DNA of 64,000 bases from positions 22,501-86,500 of the forward strand of contig JAJGOT010000449.1 of assembly GCA_022457155.1 (NCBI GenBank), in the 5' to 3' direction. The DNA comes from Cladopsammia gracilis (taxonomy: Eukaryota > Cnidaria > Anthozoa > Scleractinia > Dendrophylliidae). Shown here piece after piece: positions 52,567 through 64,000 of this stretch (positions are counted from its first letter, which is position 1; every line of letters starts with the position of its first letter). Position numbers and translations under genes: made by a program. The notes beneath the pieces are model-generated. The model saw only the letters and a list, made by a program, of their open reading frames with translations. It was not told where the DNA came from and made no database searches.

Positions 52567-55426
52567 AAAAAAATATGCCGAAATAACAGACAAAAGGCTT
52601 ACCTGGGAATTGATTAAAATGGAGATTAGGAGCTTAACTATTCCTTATGCTAAAAACAAATCACGGAAAACGAGAGAACTTGAGAAACAGCTCCAATCTC
52701 GCACAGACCTGTTGGATGAAAAAATTGCTGCTAATGAGGAAAGCGCCGAACAGAGTAACGAAGCGGAGTTAAAAGAACGTGAAGACTTAAAAAAGGAACG
52801 TCAACATATCTATGAGAAAAAGGCTGAGGGTGCTATGCTTCGCTCCAAAATAAATTGGATCGAGAAAGGAGAGAGGCCAACAAATTATTTTTTCAATATG
52901 GAACGAAAGAACGGTAATAGGAAGACAATAACAGAGCTTTCTATTGCAGAAGGAACAACAATCGTCAAAGAAAATGAAATCCTTAAAGAAATTCAGGCGT
53001 TTTATAAAAATCTCTACACCTCTGTTAAAGAGACCACAGAGGAAGCCTTCCAAGATTTCACTAAGAATTTGCGCCAGGACTTACCACAATTATCTGATGA
53101 TAAACGCAAAGAGCTTGAAGGGCCCCTGTCAAGAGATGAATGCTTGAAGGCACTTAAATCCTTAAGCAATGGAAAGTCGCCAGGATATGATGGCTTTACA
53201 GTTGAATTTTATAAATATTTTTTCAATATTCTAGTTCCTGATCTCCTCGATAGTATCAACGCGGGATACGAGAGCACTAAATTAAGCATTTCCCAACGTA
53301 TTTGTCCAATTGGCGGCCAATCACTTTGTTTAACGTCGATTATAAAATCGCCTCAAAGGCTATCGCCTCGAGGATTGAAAAAGTCCTTTTGACATTGATA
53401 AATCAAAATCAAACGGGGTTTATAAAAGGGAGATTTATCGGACAGAATATAAGACTGATAAACGACATACTTGAACAGACGGAGGTACAGGAAGTTCCTG
53501 GCATTCTTCTCTTACTTGATTTTAAGAAGGCCTTTGATACTATAGAGTGGACCTTTATTCAACAAACGCTTGATTTCTTCAATTTTGGTAGTAGCGTTAA
53601 ACGATGGGTGTCAACTTTTTATTCCAATACAGAAAGTTGCGTATTAAACAACGGTCACACAACCGATTACTTTAAACTGTCGAGGGGAGTACGACAGGGA
53701 TGCCCTCTCTCCCCCTACCTTTTCATATTGGGAGCGGAGCTTTTAGCGTCTCGGTTTAGATGTGATAAAGCAATTGAGGGAATTACAATCTTTTCCACCG
53801 AGCATAAAATTAGTCAATTTGCGGATGATACAACATTGTTCCTAAAAAACATAAATTCTGTCACAAGAGCGATGAATACAATTGAATCTTTTAGCGACAT
53901 CTCTGGCCTCAAATTGAACATCAGTAAAACTAAAGTAATATGGCTTGGGCCGTGGAGAACTAACCCGAGTAAACCCTTGGACCTAAATTGGAGTGAAGTA
54001 TCCGAGCGTGCGCTGGGAATCTTCATATCTTACGATATAAAGGGAAACTATGAAAAAAAAAAACGTGGAGGACAAAATTGGAAAATTAAGCACAAAACTG
54101 GATATTTGGAGTGGACGCAATCTATCTCTATTTGGCAAATGCCTCATAGCAAAAGCAATTGGTATTTCACAATTGGTATATTGGGCACCCTGGCTCGATA
54201 TTAACCCAGACGATATCTTGAAAATCAAAAAATCTATTTTTAATTTCATTTGGAACAAAAAACAAGACAAGATAAAAAGAGATGTATTACGTAAACGATT
54301 ATGCTGACGGAGGTCTACGTGCTCCTGATCCTATTATTCTCTTTAAATCGCTGAGGTTAGCTTGGATCTCCAGACTCTTAATAAGAAAGCAAAATCCAGT
54401 AGAAAAATGGAAATCCATTCCAACACACTTTTTCAAAAGGTATGGTGGACTAAATTTCCTGCTTCATTGCAATTTTGACACCAAATTGGTTGAACAATCG
54501 TCAATTCCACACTTTTACAAGTTCATCTTACTTTATTTTCTTGAATTAAGGACCCTCTATAATTGCGCGAGTGGTCACGACTTATTCTTATTCAATAATA
54601 AGGATATTTTAATTGACCGAAAACCTTTTTGTTATAATGCATGGATAGAGAAGGGAATAATGTCAGTACACGACCTAATGGATAAAGACGGAAAACTGTT
54701 ACCTTTCCAAATGTTTCAAGAAAGATACGGGATTAAGACAAACTTCTTGAGTTATCTGCAGGTGCTATCTGCAATCCCAAAGCATATTATTTTGAAAGCG
54801 AGATCTGTTCTAATAAAGCACACTCAATTCCAATCGTCCCCCTCAGTAACAATCACTTTAATTAAATTGAAATGTAAAGATTACTACTGGCTATATTTAT
54901 CAATGGAACTAAGACTGTCCCTGCGGGTCCAAAAAAATGGGAGAAGGAACTTAATGTAGGAAACATTGACTGGGAGCAAAAGTTCATCCAAATTGGAAAA
55001 ACATGTCGTGAGAATAAATTAAGGGAGTTTAATTTTAAATTAATTCATAGAATAGTTGTAACTAGGAAAGAACTAATATGTATTTATGGTATAGAAAACA
55101 GTAACAAATGTATTTATTGTGATGAACCAGACTCTATTTTCTATTCTTTTGTCAATTGTCCTAAAACTAGATATTTTATAAATGAAGTAACTAGTTGGTT
55201 TAATAGAGTTCAAAATTGCAGGTTGCAACCCTCTCTTACAGAGGAACTGTTTGGCATTACTTCTAGAAATGACGCATTTAAAAGCTATTTGCTTAAATTT
55301 AATCAGTGTCTTTTGTTTGCAAAATACTATCTGTACCATCAGAAATTAAATTATAAATCGTGTAATTTAACTGAATTTATAAATCAGCTTAATTGGAAAT
55401 ATTGTATAGGAAGCTTTGATAAGTAG
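52567..55426 (+). pseudogene. LINE ORF2 reverse transcriptase, five frame segments
   Basis: Segment 1 (52567-53298): linker and fingers (NWIEKGERPTNYFFNMERKN, LSNGKSPGYDGFTVEFYK). A small deletion at about 53298 shifts into segment 2 (to about 54052): NWRPITLFNVDYKIASKAI, LLLDFKKAFDTIEW, GVRQGCPLSPYLFILGAELL and the catalytic QFADDTTLFL. An A11 run near 54050 shifts into segment 3 (LSLFGKCLIAKAIGISQLVY). Segment 4, from about 54290, has YADGGLRAPDP. Segment 5, from about 54915 to the TAG at 55424, has KCIYCDEPDSIFYSFVNC, a CCHC-like motif. All reverse transcriptase motifs (FADD included) are preserved, consistent with fairly recent death by indels. Start lacks the endonuclease. Confidence 0.85.
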
Positions 55427-55545
55427 CTTATACAGGGTAGTTGTCATAGATCTTTTTTTTTCTTTTTTGTGTTATGTGTTGTCCTTTTATTTAACTTTTA
55501 CAATGATGTATAGTTTTCACTTAAATAAATAAATAAAAAAAAATC
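52567..55545 (+). mobile_element. 5'-truncated L1/Tx1-like LINE
   Basis: Starts directly after the end of repeat R1 and terminates in an A-rich tail (AAATAAATAAATAAAAAAAA, near 55540). The apurinic endonuclease is absent; the linker, reverse transcriptase and C-terminal cysteine domain remain. Coding is spread over several frames, so it is dead. No target duplication could be identified. Confidence 0.8.
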
Positions 55546-57825
55546 CTCCATGTACGGAAATAACAAGCGAGTGTTTGGGTTTATACTCGCTTTATATCCG
55601 GCCTCCCCGATCACGACAAATAGCACACAGGCTGGCCTCTTGCTATCGGATAAAAAAAATTGAATTCTTGGCTTAAGTGTACAAAAACATATCTGGAATT
55701 AAATATTGTTTTTAAAGCGCAAACGATCTGTTCATTTTTAACGAATTCGGTTTATTTTCACGAAAAAAGGCAATTAAATTCACATTCGGAGAAGCGCAAA
55801 AAACATCTGCATCTGCGAAGCTGATACTTTCATTTTTAACCATTAACAGAAGTCCACAGGGAAACATGCTTATATTACTAATTTAACGGGGGAAGGGTCG
55901 AATGTGGCGTAATGCTTTTATTGAAACTTTTCGATGACAAATTATTTCCACGTTGTTCAGATTAAATCGATCATCAGCGAGTTGAGTATCAGAATCGGTG
56001 AATATGATCAAAAGGTTCTCTTAAAGGAGTATACGCGTTCCCTTTTATAACGCCACGAAATAAAGTAGTTAAAGAAATATTAATGGCTGGTAAATACGTC
56101 TTCGCGATAAAGCCCAAAATTCCCAATTTCGCGCCGATGCTGTTTTGTAGAAAGTGCGTAGTTGTGTTTAATACTATGTTTTGAAAGGTTAAATAAAAGA
56201 GAAGTTCTAACTGATTTGAAGTTTCCGAAAGGTCATGTAGCAGCTCCCGTAAGATCTATATTACAAAGACCAAAGACAAAACACCGCTATTAAAGGGACA
56301 GGGTGTCGCCGAACTATCGAAATTTCGCTTTTCTAATTTCCATGTTATATTAACAAATACCACCAAATATGCAACAAAATCGAATAAAACGATTCCACAG
56401 AACAAAACAGAACAAACGGTTTGGGAGAATAGTGCAGATCACAGTTCACTTATAAAAATAAAAAGTTATATTTGATTATATGACTGCATGCAAACAGAAA
56501 CGGTCTACTACTTAAATCGGAATTATTAGACTTACCTAATTGTAGCAATGTTAACGTTTCTGTAGTATAGCATGCAGCACTATGCATATGATGTCTTTCT
56601 CAATCGCGTTGAAGACACTTTAACACCTTGCAAGGTCTAAATGGAAATTTGTCCTGAAAGTTATGTTTCGTCAAGCGTCGTTTTCGCTTAATTTCCCCAT
56701 TTGCCCATCACAACTGAAAAAGATCATATCTTGGATGAGTTTCCTTATGAGCTCATGATATCACAGTTTCTCCATGATTCCAAGTTTAAAACAGATTTTA
56801 ATATGATACTAAAACATTTCAAGATAACCGTACATTATCTCACACATTTGATAACTTATAATGTCGAGTCCGACACCATACCTCCCTGATGACAGTGATT
56901 CACAATGTTGTTGTATTGTTTTTACCATCATTATCGATCCCGCAACATCAAAAAATCGACTACTCTTGCAAATTAACGGGAAAAAAGGAGCGCAATTTTC
57001 AGTAAGTCATTAAGTCATTTTGCATATACGTCATTCCACATAATTTTGCGAATTGGCAAGTCCTTTCACATGCCTCATTCCACTAAGTTATTCCTCCTTC
57101 TACCCTTACCGCAGTTTCTTTCCTATGTCACTTTCGTAACAAAAAAAGGAAAAACCCGTCCAGAAAACATTAACTTTATCGTTTTTAGTTACTTCAAATG
57201 ATTGATTTTTAAAGCATTAAATAATATGATATCCATTTATAGGCTATGTGTTAGTTTCTGTTTTCTCAATTTGCCTTAATTTGCAATTCCAGGAGATCAT
57301 GAATAATTTTCAGTTTGGCTTCCATCGCGCGCTTGACGATTTTTACAAATGGCTCGTAAAAGAAAAAACATACTAACCAAAATTGAATTTTTAGTAGGCT
57401 TTTGCTAGTTGGCTACAGTTAGTCTCGAGCCCTGCTGACCGTTTATGAGATCTTGTAAATTCAAAGACGGTAACACGGGTGCCGTAAATTAGTTGGAAAA
57501 GCCACAGCCATGCACAATTAATGCTTTTTTAATGCTCGCTAGTTAAAACTGATATATTAACGATACGTTTCTACTGGTTATTGGCTTCGACACAGTACAT
57601 GTATGTTGCTTGCATAAATTAGACATAACGCAGTATGACGCTAACATATATAGTTTCTAGAATTATATATTAAGCAACTGTCGTTACCTTAACTATGATC
57701 CTATCCGTAATATAATAATGCTTAACTGCTATTGGTCATCCTTGCGCCAAATGTTGCTCCATAGGATGTTTTTATAACAGCTAGGCTATACATCAGCATG
57801 ACTACTCGTACAAACTAAACAAGAT
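55546..57825. other. Intergenic, no recognised gene
   Basis: AT-rich with no supported feature. The frame 56701-56889 has no ATG-associated context and no domain. Confidence 0.4.
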
Positions 57826-57828
57826 GGC

Positions 57829-58092
57829 GTGGTTTACAGAATTCCCTGTGAATGCGGTAAAGTTTATATCGGCGAGACTGGAAGACCTATGCAAGACAGA
57901 ATAAAAGAGCATGACCGAGACATCCGATTCGCCCGTACCCAGACCTCCGCCGTTTCTGAGCACGCCAACAACACCGGACACCAACCGCTTTGGAATGAAG
58001 TAAAGTTTATTGATCGTGATCCTCATTGGTACACACGCAGGGTCAAAGAGGCGATCCACATAAGACTTAACCCTAACAACATCAACAGGGAT

Positions 58093-58142
<50 letters not shown>

Positions 58143-58266
58143 CAACAGGAGAGCCGTACGACTACGGACCGCCGAGGGAACAATTCGCCGAAACAACGAG
58201 GATCAAAATGCGCCAGTCACAGCTGTTAAAAAACAACCAATCACAGCAGAGCATCGTGATTCATAA
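57829..58266 (+). pseudogene. Penelope-like GIY-YIG endonuclease fragment
   Basis: 145 codons open with VYRIPCECGKVYIGETGRPM; this is the GIY-YIG domain of a Penelope-like element, with a Cys-x-Cys finger (residues 7 and 9), VYIGE (12-16), R24 and H28 in RIKEHDRDIR, a SAVSEHANNTGH box (40-51) and the catalytic-type Glu in RRVKEAIHIRL (70-80). A basic tail follows to TAA at 58264. The reverse transcriptase that should precede it is absent, so the insertion is 5'-truncated at about 57826. The nuclease normally nicks target DNA to prime insertion. A hammerhead-like motif follows 30 nt after the stop. Confidence 0.8.
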
Positions 58267-58295
58267 GGTGACGCGTAACCAGTCGACCCCATCGC

Positions 58296-58330
58296 CTGAA
58301 GAAGACTAGCAGTATGCAGTCGAAACGTCG
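58296..58330 (+). ncRNA. Degenerate hammerhead-like motif after Penelope GIY-YIG
   Basis: CTGAAGA, then AGACT, loop AGCAGTATGC, AGTC, then GAAACGTCG. The GACT/AGTC stem and the GAAA box sit as in a hammerhead; CUGAUGA is changed to CUGAAGA, which should weaken or abolish cleavage. Same order and spacing as the motif at 7500-7530. Confidence 0.45.
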
Positions 58331-59282
58331 CGATCCACATCGGAAGTGACTACATCGAGAGACAAACGAAAAATACTTCTTTACTAAGAATAGGTGGTTA
58401 CCATGGTTACTGGTTCTCACAGAATTGACAAAAATCTCATGAAAAACATGCAAGCCCGTGAATTTTTACGATATCTTAACGGATGAGTTTAGTCCACAAA
58501 ATCTTCATTATAATAATTTCTTTACAACGCCGAAACTCGTTCGTTCGTTCGTTGGAAAGTTTGTTTTACCAGACTTAACATTCCAAATATTTTGGAGTCT
58601 TGTTATTTGTTCCAACCATAACAATAATAAGAAACCAAAAATGGCAAAACAATTTGTCGTTCAGAAAAATACATTTGGTTTGCCACATTTCAATATGCTA
58701 CACTTTTCACCGCGAGAAAACTTTAACGGCTAGACGAACAGGCAAAATAATTAATAACTCGGCCGTAGACTTAATTCCTTTTGTTTCACCTGTACATGTA
58801 TTCACTTACTTAACGTAGCTTTGTGACAAAAGCTTAAAACTTGTTCTTGTTTACCTAGCAGAGCAAACCATTTTATAATTTAACAAGAAAACTGAAAACT
58901 GTTTTTTTATGCGCCAAGAAACTGTGTTGACTTGACAGGTTTATTGAGCATTATGAATCGCTATAATTAAATAAATGCGAAAACAATGGCGATATGGCTA
59001 AAACATTTTCATGGCACCTTACTAGGCACACGGTATATAGTGCGCTTATATTGAAAGCGGGTAATTGTATAAAAAATAATTTCAAAGCTAAACCAGAGTG
59101 CATGTGTCTTTACCTTTATCTGTGAAATATCTTTTTTTTTTTTAGTTAGAGCGTGTGTTTTTAACAGCTGGTGCTCATATACTAGGTGTTTTATTGTGTT
59201 CAGCTTATGGTATATGCGAATGTGCGAAGCTGGAACCGTCAATTGCCAACTTTAAGCGGCTATAGTTAACACAAACTGTTTA
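58331..59282. other. No recognised gene
   Basis: AT-rich sequence with short frames only; nothing supportable. Confidence 0.35.
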
Positions 59283-59578
59283 TTTTAACGCTCGGACGTA
59301 CACGCAAACTTATACCCCAACCGTGGTACAAGGGACCCCCCCCTTGGGTTTTTGCGATGTTGCGATATTTCGGAAACATTTCACATCTAACAGATAGCCG
59401 GCAATGTGCTCTACAAGATAAGGTAAATATTATGGGTTGTGGCGCTGTTGGGGGTCCGTGACGTCATCCAAAATGGCCGCCGAGATGGCCGCCATCTTGG
59501 ATTTTGCGTAAAATTCAAATTTATCGGAAAAATGCGGAAATTGCAAATATTGCTTGCTAGAGTTGCAAAATAACATAC
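59283..59578 (-). repeat. Dispersed repeat with GGTTGCAACCCC-type ends, copy 2 (interrupted)
   Basis: Reverse complement of 41967-42235 with substitutions. The match stops exactly at ...GCAAAATAACATAC, where the LTR of the second gypsy element begins at 59579. Confidence 0.75.
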
Positions 59579-59781
59579 TGTAACGGGATGCGATGAGACC
59601 ACAAATGTAGACCACAGCCAACAGTCTTTATTCAAAACTAGCTCCGTGTTCCCCCAGTTACAACGCGTAGTTTCCTTTCCTACTCTCCCATACGTATGTC
59701 ACTCACGACATCTACTACGACAACAATAACTGTCTTCTGCTAGCTCGCGCATAACAACTATAGTTTACTAATTTCGCTACA
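59579..59781 (-). repeat. 3' LTR of gypsy element 2
   Basis: On minus it begins TGTAGCGAAATTAGTAAACT and ends GCATCCCGTTACA (203 bp, TG...CA ends). Just upstream on minus is GACGGGGCAAA, the polypurine-like primer. The flank CATAC at 59574-59578 is the expected 5-bp target copy; its partner is off the window. Confidence 0.75.
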
Positions 59782-60038
59782 TTTGCCCCGTCTAACTAAG
59801 CGATGCGTCCCCGCATCAGGGCTATCCATAAGATAAAAGTAAAGTATCTGACTGTCCAAAAATAATGTGCAACTGCTACAACAACTAAAGAAAGTGAACT
59901 TGAAGTTATTGTATTAAATTAAATCCAATGTCCTCAAAACTACATGCTATTTCATCAATGTTCCTTTAAAAATGTAAATTTACAATAATGTCTTCTCAGT
60001 GGTAATCATCACGACGCACTTAAGTCGAATGTTCTGTT
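59782..60038 (-). other. 3' untranslated region of gypsy element 2
   Basis: About 257 bp between the pol stop and the LTR with no coding frame. Confidence 0.6.
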
Positions 60039-61640
60039 TTACCGCTCCCGAAATGGTTTCTGGCGGTCGTGGTGTACAAACTTAGGTTTTCTTTTTGAAT
60101 TCTTCTCTATTCGATAAACTACATCTGTGATTTGTTTGGTTATCTTCCAAGGACCATCCCATGACGTCTGCAATTTCGGACTTCTGCCCTTGATATTCCG
60201 GGGACTGTAAAGCCACACTTTTTCCCCCTCCTGGTACGCCTTGGAGTTCGACCGGTGGTCATAAAGACGTTTCTGACGTTGACTTTCGATTCGCAAATGG
60301 TCGCGTGCGACTTGGTGCACCCTCTCGAGCTGTTCCCGCAAGTTACATGCATAATCAGTGCCGTCCAACGACAGTCTGTCCACTGAAGGAACACCAAGCA
60401 TAAGATCCACGGGTAACCTGATTTCCCTACCAAACATCAGCTCATTGGGAGTGCAGCTGGTACTTTCATGAATAGCTGAACGATAGGCCATTAAAAGTAA
60501 GGGAAGATGCTGATCCCAATCTCGTTGATTTTCTCTAACGAACTTTGACAGCATAGCTTCCAATGTTCGGTTAAATCTTTCAACCATCCCGTCGGATTGA
60601 GGTCGCAAGGGTGTCGTCCGGGCCTTATCAATATCAAGAAGTTGACAAACCTCCTTGAATAACATCGATTCAAAGTTCCGCCCTTGATCTGTATGAATTT
60701 GCAAAGGAACACCAAACCTGCAAACGACTTCTTTAACCAAAACGTGGGCCACAGTTGCAGCAGATTGGTCTGACATTGGATGGGCTTCGACCCACTTGGA
60801 AAAATAATCCATGATTATCAGGATGTATCGATTTCCTTGGTCAGTCACTGGCAGAGGTCCTAAAACATCAATTGCGATTCTTTCAAGGGGCGCTCCGACA
60901 TTGTATATCTGCATTGGTGCCTGGAATTTCTTTGGCGGCTTCCTTCGAGACGAACACTTCCCACAGTTGCGACACCACTCTTTGACATCGCGGCTACTTC
61001 CGCACCAGTAGTATCGTTGCTTTACACGATGGAGAGTCTTCTTCACTCCCAGGTGCCCCGATGTTACCGAATCATGAAGAGACGTCATGACCGTTTCTTG
61101 TAGGCTTTTTGGAACAACCAATTTCAAAGTCTGTTCTCCTCGAAGGTCCGCCACCTCCCACTGACGATAAAGAACTCCGTCCTTAAGAAGTAACCTGTTA
61201 AATTGAGCCCAATAACCTTTGACTTCTGGCGATAGACACGATACGTCCTTCCACTGTGGACGTTCCTGCGCTGATTCCAACCACCTTATCACATGAGATA
61301 AAGTCTCATCATTTTGCTGTGCCTGCCGAAACTCCTCCATCGTCACACCACTAAACCAAGATCTCGCTTCGTTAACTTCCATCGTGGCCTTTCCCCTCGT
61401 CACTGCACCACAAAATTCAACATTCTGAGCATCTTGATGTGCTTCCACTCTGTCACAAAACAAACACTCATTAAGCCCACACGGTCGTCTAGATAAGGCA
61501 TCCGCATTTCCATGCTGACGTCCTGGACGATAAACAACTTCATAGTCATAGGTCGCAAGAACTTCTAACCAGCGAGCCAACTGCCCCTCCAAGTCTTTGA
61601 ACCCCACCAACCATCGCAAGGCCCCATGATCGGCCGTATT
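60039..61640 (-). pseudogene. pol: Gypsy element 2 pol, RNase H end and integrase
   Basis: Continues the pol frame after a one-base loss at about 61630-61636. It begins in RNase H (ADHGALRWLVGF, then YRPGRQHGNADALSRRPC). Then follow the integrase zinc finger (SLHDSVTSGHLGVKKT to CRNCGKC), the DDE core (IDVLGPLP; HTDQGRNFES; GMVERFNRTL), and a C-terminal barrel-like end (GPWKITKQITDVVYRIEKNS, then FVHHDRQKPFRER). All three catalytic acidic residues are visible. The integrase inserts element DNA. Because the frame is broken from the upstream polymerase, the copy as it stands should not make a full Pol. Confidence 0.88.
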
Positions 61641-63823
61641 ATAAACTTTCTCCCATAGAGATAGTGACGAAAATGACGTACCCCTTCCACGATAGCAAGT
61701 AACTCCCGACGCGTGACACAATAATTCTTTTCCGCTCTCTTCAACGCTTTACTCGAATATGCGATAACCCGTTCAACTCCATCTTGTATTTGCGAAAGAA
61801 CAGCACCAGTTGCTATGCCACTCGCATCCGTGTCAAGAATAAACTGATCTTCTCGTGTTGGATATGCCAATACCGGAGCTTTGACTAAGTTCTCTTTCAA
61901 AACATGAAAAGCCTTTTCACAGTCCTCTGACCAGTCAAATTCTTTTCCGTCTTCCAACAATTCATTTAAAGGTTTTGCTATGGTAGCATACCCATGAACA
62001 AAACGCCGATAATAAGAACTGAGCCCAAGAAAGCTTCGCAGTTCTGCTACTGAACGTGGTACCGGCCAGGCACGGATGACTTCCGTTTTGCTCGGGTCTG
62101 TACTAATACCATCACCACTCACCACATGACCCAAAAACGTGACTTTCCGTTGGAAGAGAAAACATTTCTTCGGACTGAGCTTTAAATTGGCATGTCGTAG
62201 TCGCTGAAAAACCATCCGTAGTCTATTCAATTCTTCTTCAAATGTCTTTGCGTGTACGATAATGTCATCCAGAAAAATAAGCAAGATATGCCAAGGTAAC
62301 CCAACGAGAACTTTCTCCATCAACCTCTCAAATGTAGCAGGAGCATTACAAAGACCAAAAGGCATCACTCGAAACTGATACAACCCAGAGCCCGTAGAAA
62401 ATGCAGTTTTCTCTTTGTCATTTTCTGCCATTTCTACTTGCCAATAACCACTAGCCAGATCTAAAGTACAAAACCATTGTGAACCTGCCAAGGCATCCAA
62501 ACAATCTGCAATCCTTGGAAGTGGGTACGAGTCCTTGATTGTAACGCTGTTCAACTTCCGGTAATCAACACAAAAGCGAATAGAGCCATCTTTCTTCTTT
62601 ACTAGGACCACTGGGGAGGACCATGGGCTAGACGACGGTTCAATAACCCCCTTGGTAAGCATCTTCTTCACTTCCTCTTCTGCTTGATCTTTTAAGTGCA
62701 TAGGGAGGCGTCGTGGAACTTGTTTAATGGCACGTGCCTCTCCAGTGTCAATTCTATGCTTTTCAACATTCGTGCGACCCAAAGAACCTCCAGTAACGGC
62801 AAATACATCCTGAAACTCAACCAACAAAGCAGTTAAATCATTAATCTGTGCAACATTCAGACCAGCTGTGCTCCTGTCCACCAACTCTTCCAACTCAGCA
62901 GGTAAAGATATCTCCAGATCTTCTCTACTTGAGTCATCTTCAGAATCTTGTCGTTTAGATACATGAGAAACTAAGTAGCTTTTTGTCTCTCCGTCGTCGG
63001 ACATTTCTTCCACTTTGTCAACCGGTTCACAAAGGGCCGCTATGGTGTCTCTGTAAATCGTCCTTGAATACGAGGTGGGGTTGAGAAGTCTGATTGGAAT
63101 ACTTGTGCTTGTCATGTTTACAAGAGTCCTACCCACAAGTAACTTGCTGCATTGTACAAATTCTTTAGTGGGCTCTAAGATCGCCAGACCATCTTCTTCA
63201 TCCAAATCCAATACTTTTCCTGCCATAACCATTTCACTATTTGCAGGGACTACAACCGTATCTTCCACAGCCACTCTATAACATCGATAGTTAACTGCTG
63301 ATGAGACATCTGCTTCTGCTTCTATTTCTGAAACCTCTGAATTTCCATCTATTGAAGGAATGGACAGTTTAATCTGGTTGCAGCCATACTTGTACAGGAA
63401 ATCTAGCCCTAAGATGCCTTCCAACTCAATCTCTGCGATCCAGACCTCATGCCTGACTCTCTTCCCTTCCACTTCGAAGTCGAACTTTCCCCTTCCTACA
63501 AACGGTTTCGTACTACCATCCGCAAGGATCATTCTATTGTCCACTCTTTCAATGGCTGGTCTTACTGCTTCATCGATCTTCGCTATGATGGCCGGATTTA
63601 CCATAGTGACGTGTGAACCAGTGTCCACTAGTAACTTCAAGTCGACGCCCTCCAATTTTCCTGTGACAAATATTCCACGTTGATTTTCCATCTCGCGGAG
63701 CGCACCAGTTCGCAATGGTTGCATGGACCTTTGATGGTGTTGGACCGAACTTAGGTCCTTAAGTTCGGCCCTTCCCCGTTTCCCTGATTCTGTCCAGTTG
63801 CCAGAGGAGGTCGTCTCGTACAA
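61565..63823 (-). pseudogene. pol: Gypsy element 2 pol, protease to RNase H
   Basis: About 730 true codons, overlapping gag by 73 bp in another frame. Protease LVDTGSHVT at 65-73; reverse transcriptase about 380-560, with RFCVDYRKLN (416-425), TLDLASGYWQ (453-462), RVMPFGLCNAPATFERLM and FLDDIIV (517-523); RNase H from about 665 with LDTDASGIATGAV and RELLAIVEG. The frame derails at RKFIIRPIMG (about 61636) owing to a one-base loss inside RNase H, so the last 24 or so residues are noise. Otherwise intact, so the copy is young or the base was lost recently. Confidence 0.9.
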
Positions 63824-64000
63824 TTACGTGAAAAATGCCCCCGTTCTCCACAATTCCAACACTCACTTCCACGGTAGCCATTCCTCGGAACCCACGCGCC
63901 TCCTCTGCTATCTTGATCGGGACCACTCATGATTTTCTTCAGAAAGTCGTCCAGTAGCTTCCTTTGTTCTTCTCTGTCTCTTTTCATTTCTTGCAAAATT
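63751..64000 (-). CDS. gag: Gypsy element 2 gag, C-terminal end (partial)
   Basis: Runs off the right edge. Visible part: a charged helix (EMKRDREEQRKLLDDFLKKI), then a CCHC zinc knuckle CWNCGERGHFSRNC, then a Gly/Pro-rich tail ending at 63751. It binds element RNA in the particle. Gag and pol overlap in different frames, as expected for gypsy elements that use ribosomal frameshifting, although a mutation cannot be excluded from one copy. Confidence 0.8.
   Translation of the reverse strand, partial: ILQEMKRDREEQRKLLDDFLKKIMSGPDQDSRGGAWVPRNGYRGSECWNCGERGHFSRNCTRRPPLATGQNQGNGEGPNLRT

Larger units (their letters stand above)
59579..64000 (-). mobile_element. Ty3/gypsy element 2, cut by the window's right edge
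   Basis: A minus-strand element with 3' LTR at 59579-59781, a G-rich priming tract next to it, pol in two frames and the end of gag. The 5' LTR lies outside the window. It inserted into a dispersed repeat whose uninterrupted form is at 41.97 kb. Its protein sequence is quite different from gypsy element 1, so it is a separate lineage. Confidence 0.9.

Overview
The window looks like genomic DNA from a marine invertebrate, most likely an anthozoan cnidarian such as a stony coral. The reasons are its AT-rich intergenic sequence, GT-AG splice sites, one recognisable ion-channel exon, and a dense layering of metazoan mobile elements: Ty3/gypsy, Penelope-like, L1/Tx1-like LINE, Harbinger, ISL2EU-like, TTAA-flanked MITEs, tRNA-derived SINEs and an adintovirus/Polinton-like relic. 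No bacterial operon, rRNA or CRISPR is present. Species is an inference from style only.

Layout. 0-1.3 kb: possible small spliced host gene. 1.3-5.6 kb: complete Ty3/gypsy element (165-bp LTRs, 5-bp target duplication, intact pol, deleted gag capsid region). 5.9-8.2 kb: a segment whose cleaner copy lies at 16.5-17.4 kb; this copy carries (AT)n runs, a perfect 94-bp-arm palindrome, an inverted Penelope-like insertion and a Harbinger relic. 8.7-27.4 kb: gene-poor repeats, including an 863-bp transposon-like unit, a 32-bp satellite of about 25 copies, and DIRS-like gag fragments in inverted orientation. 27.4-38.9 kb: AT-rich, few genes, hairpin MITEs, a poly(G)-ended repeat and a 1.23-kb fold-back element. 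39.5-40.05 kb: one exon of a glutamate-receptor-like/K+-channel-like host gene on the minus strand.

42.7-50.4 kb is the most distinctive part: a visibly GC-richer block carrying a decayed protein-primed type B DNA polymerase (minus), a small phospholipase A2-fold virion-type protein, a basic/hydrophobic pX-like protein, several small genes each with its own TATAAA-type box, and convergent AATAAA signals. It is best read as an endogenous adintovirus/Polinton-class relic. No hexon, penton, ATPase, protease or integrase was seen, so it is partial. Its polymerase gene is split by a 1,534-bp DNA transposon (51-bp inverted ends, AT target duplication) carrying SAP, SWIM and THAP gene remnants, typical of the ISL2EU group.

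51.4-55.5 kb: tandem copies of a dispersed repeat joined to a 5'-truncated LINE. 57.8-58.3 kb: second Penelope-like GIY-YIG fragment with a hammerhead-like motif after it. 59.6 kb to the right edge: minus-strand Ty3/gypsy element whose 3' LTR sits inside a repeat; the empty site is preserved at 41.97 kb. The elements do not form a pathway; the window is mainly a record of nested insertions in which several pre-insertion sites can still be read from paralogous copies.
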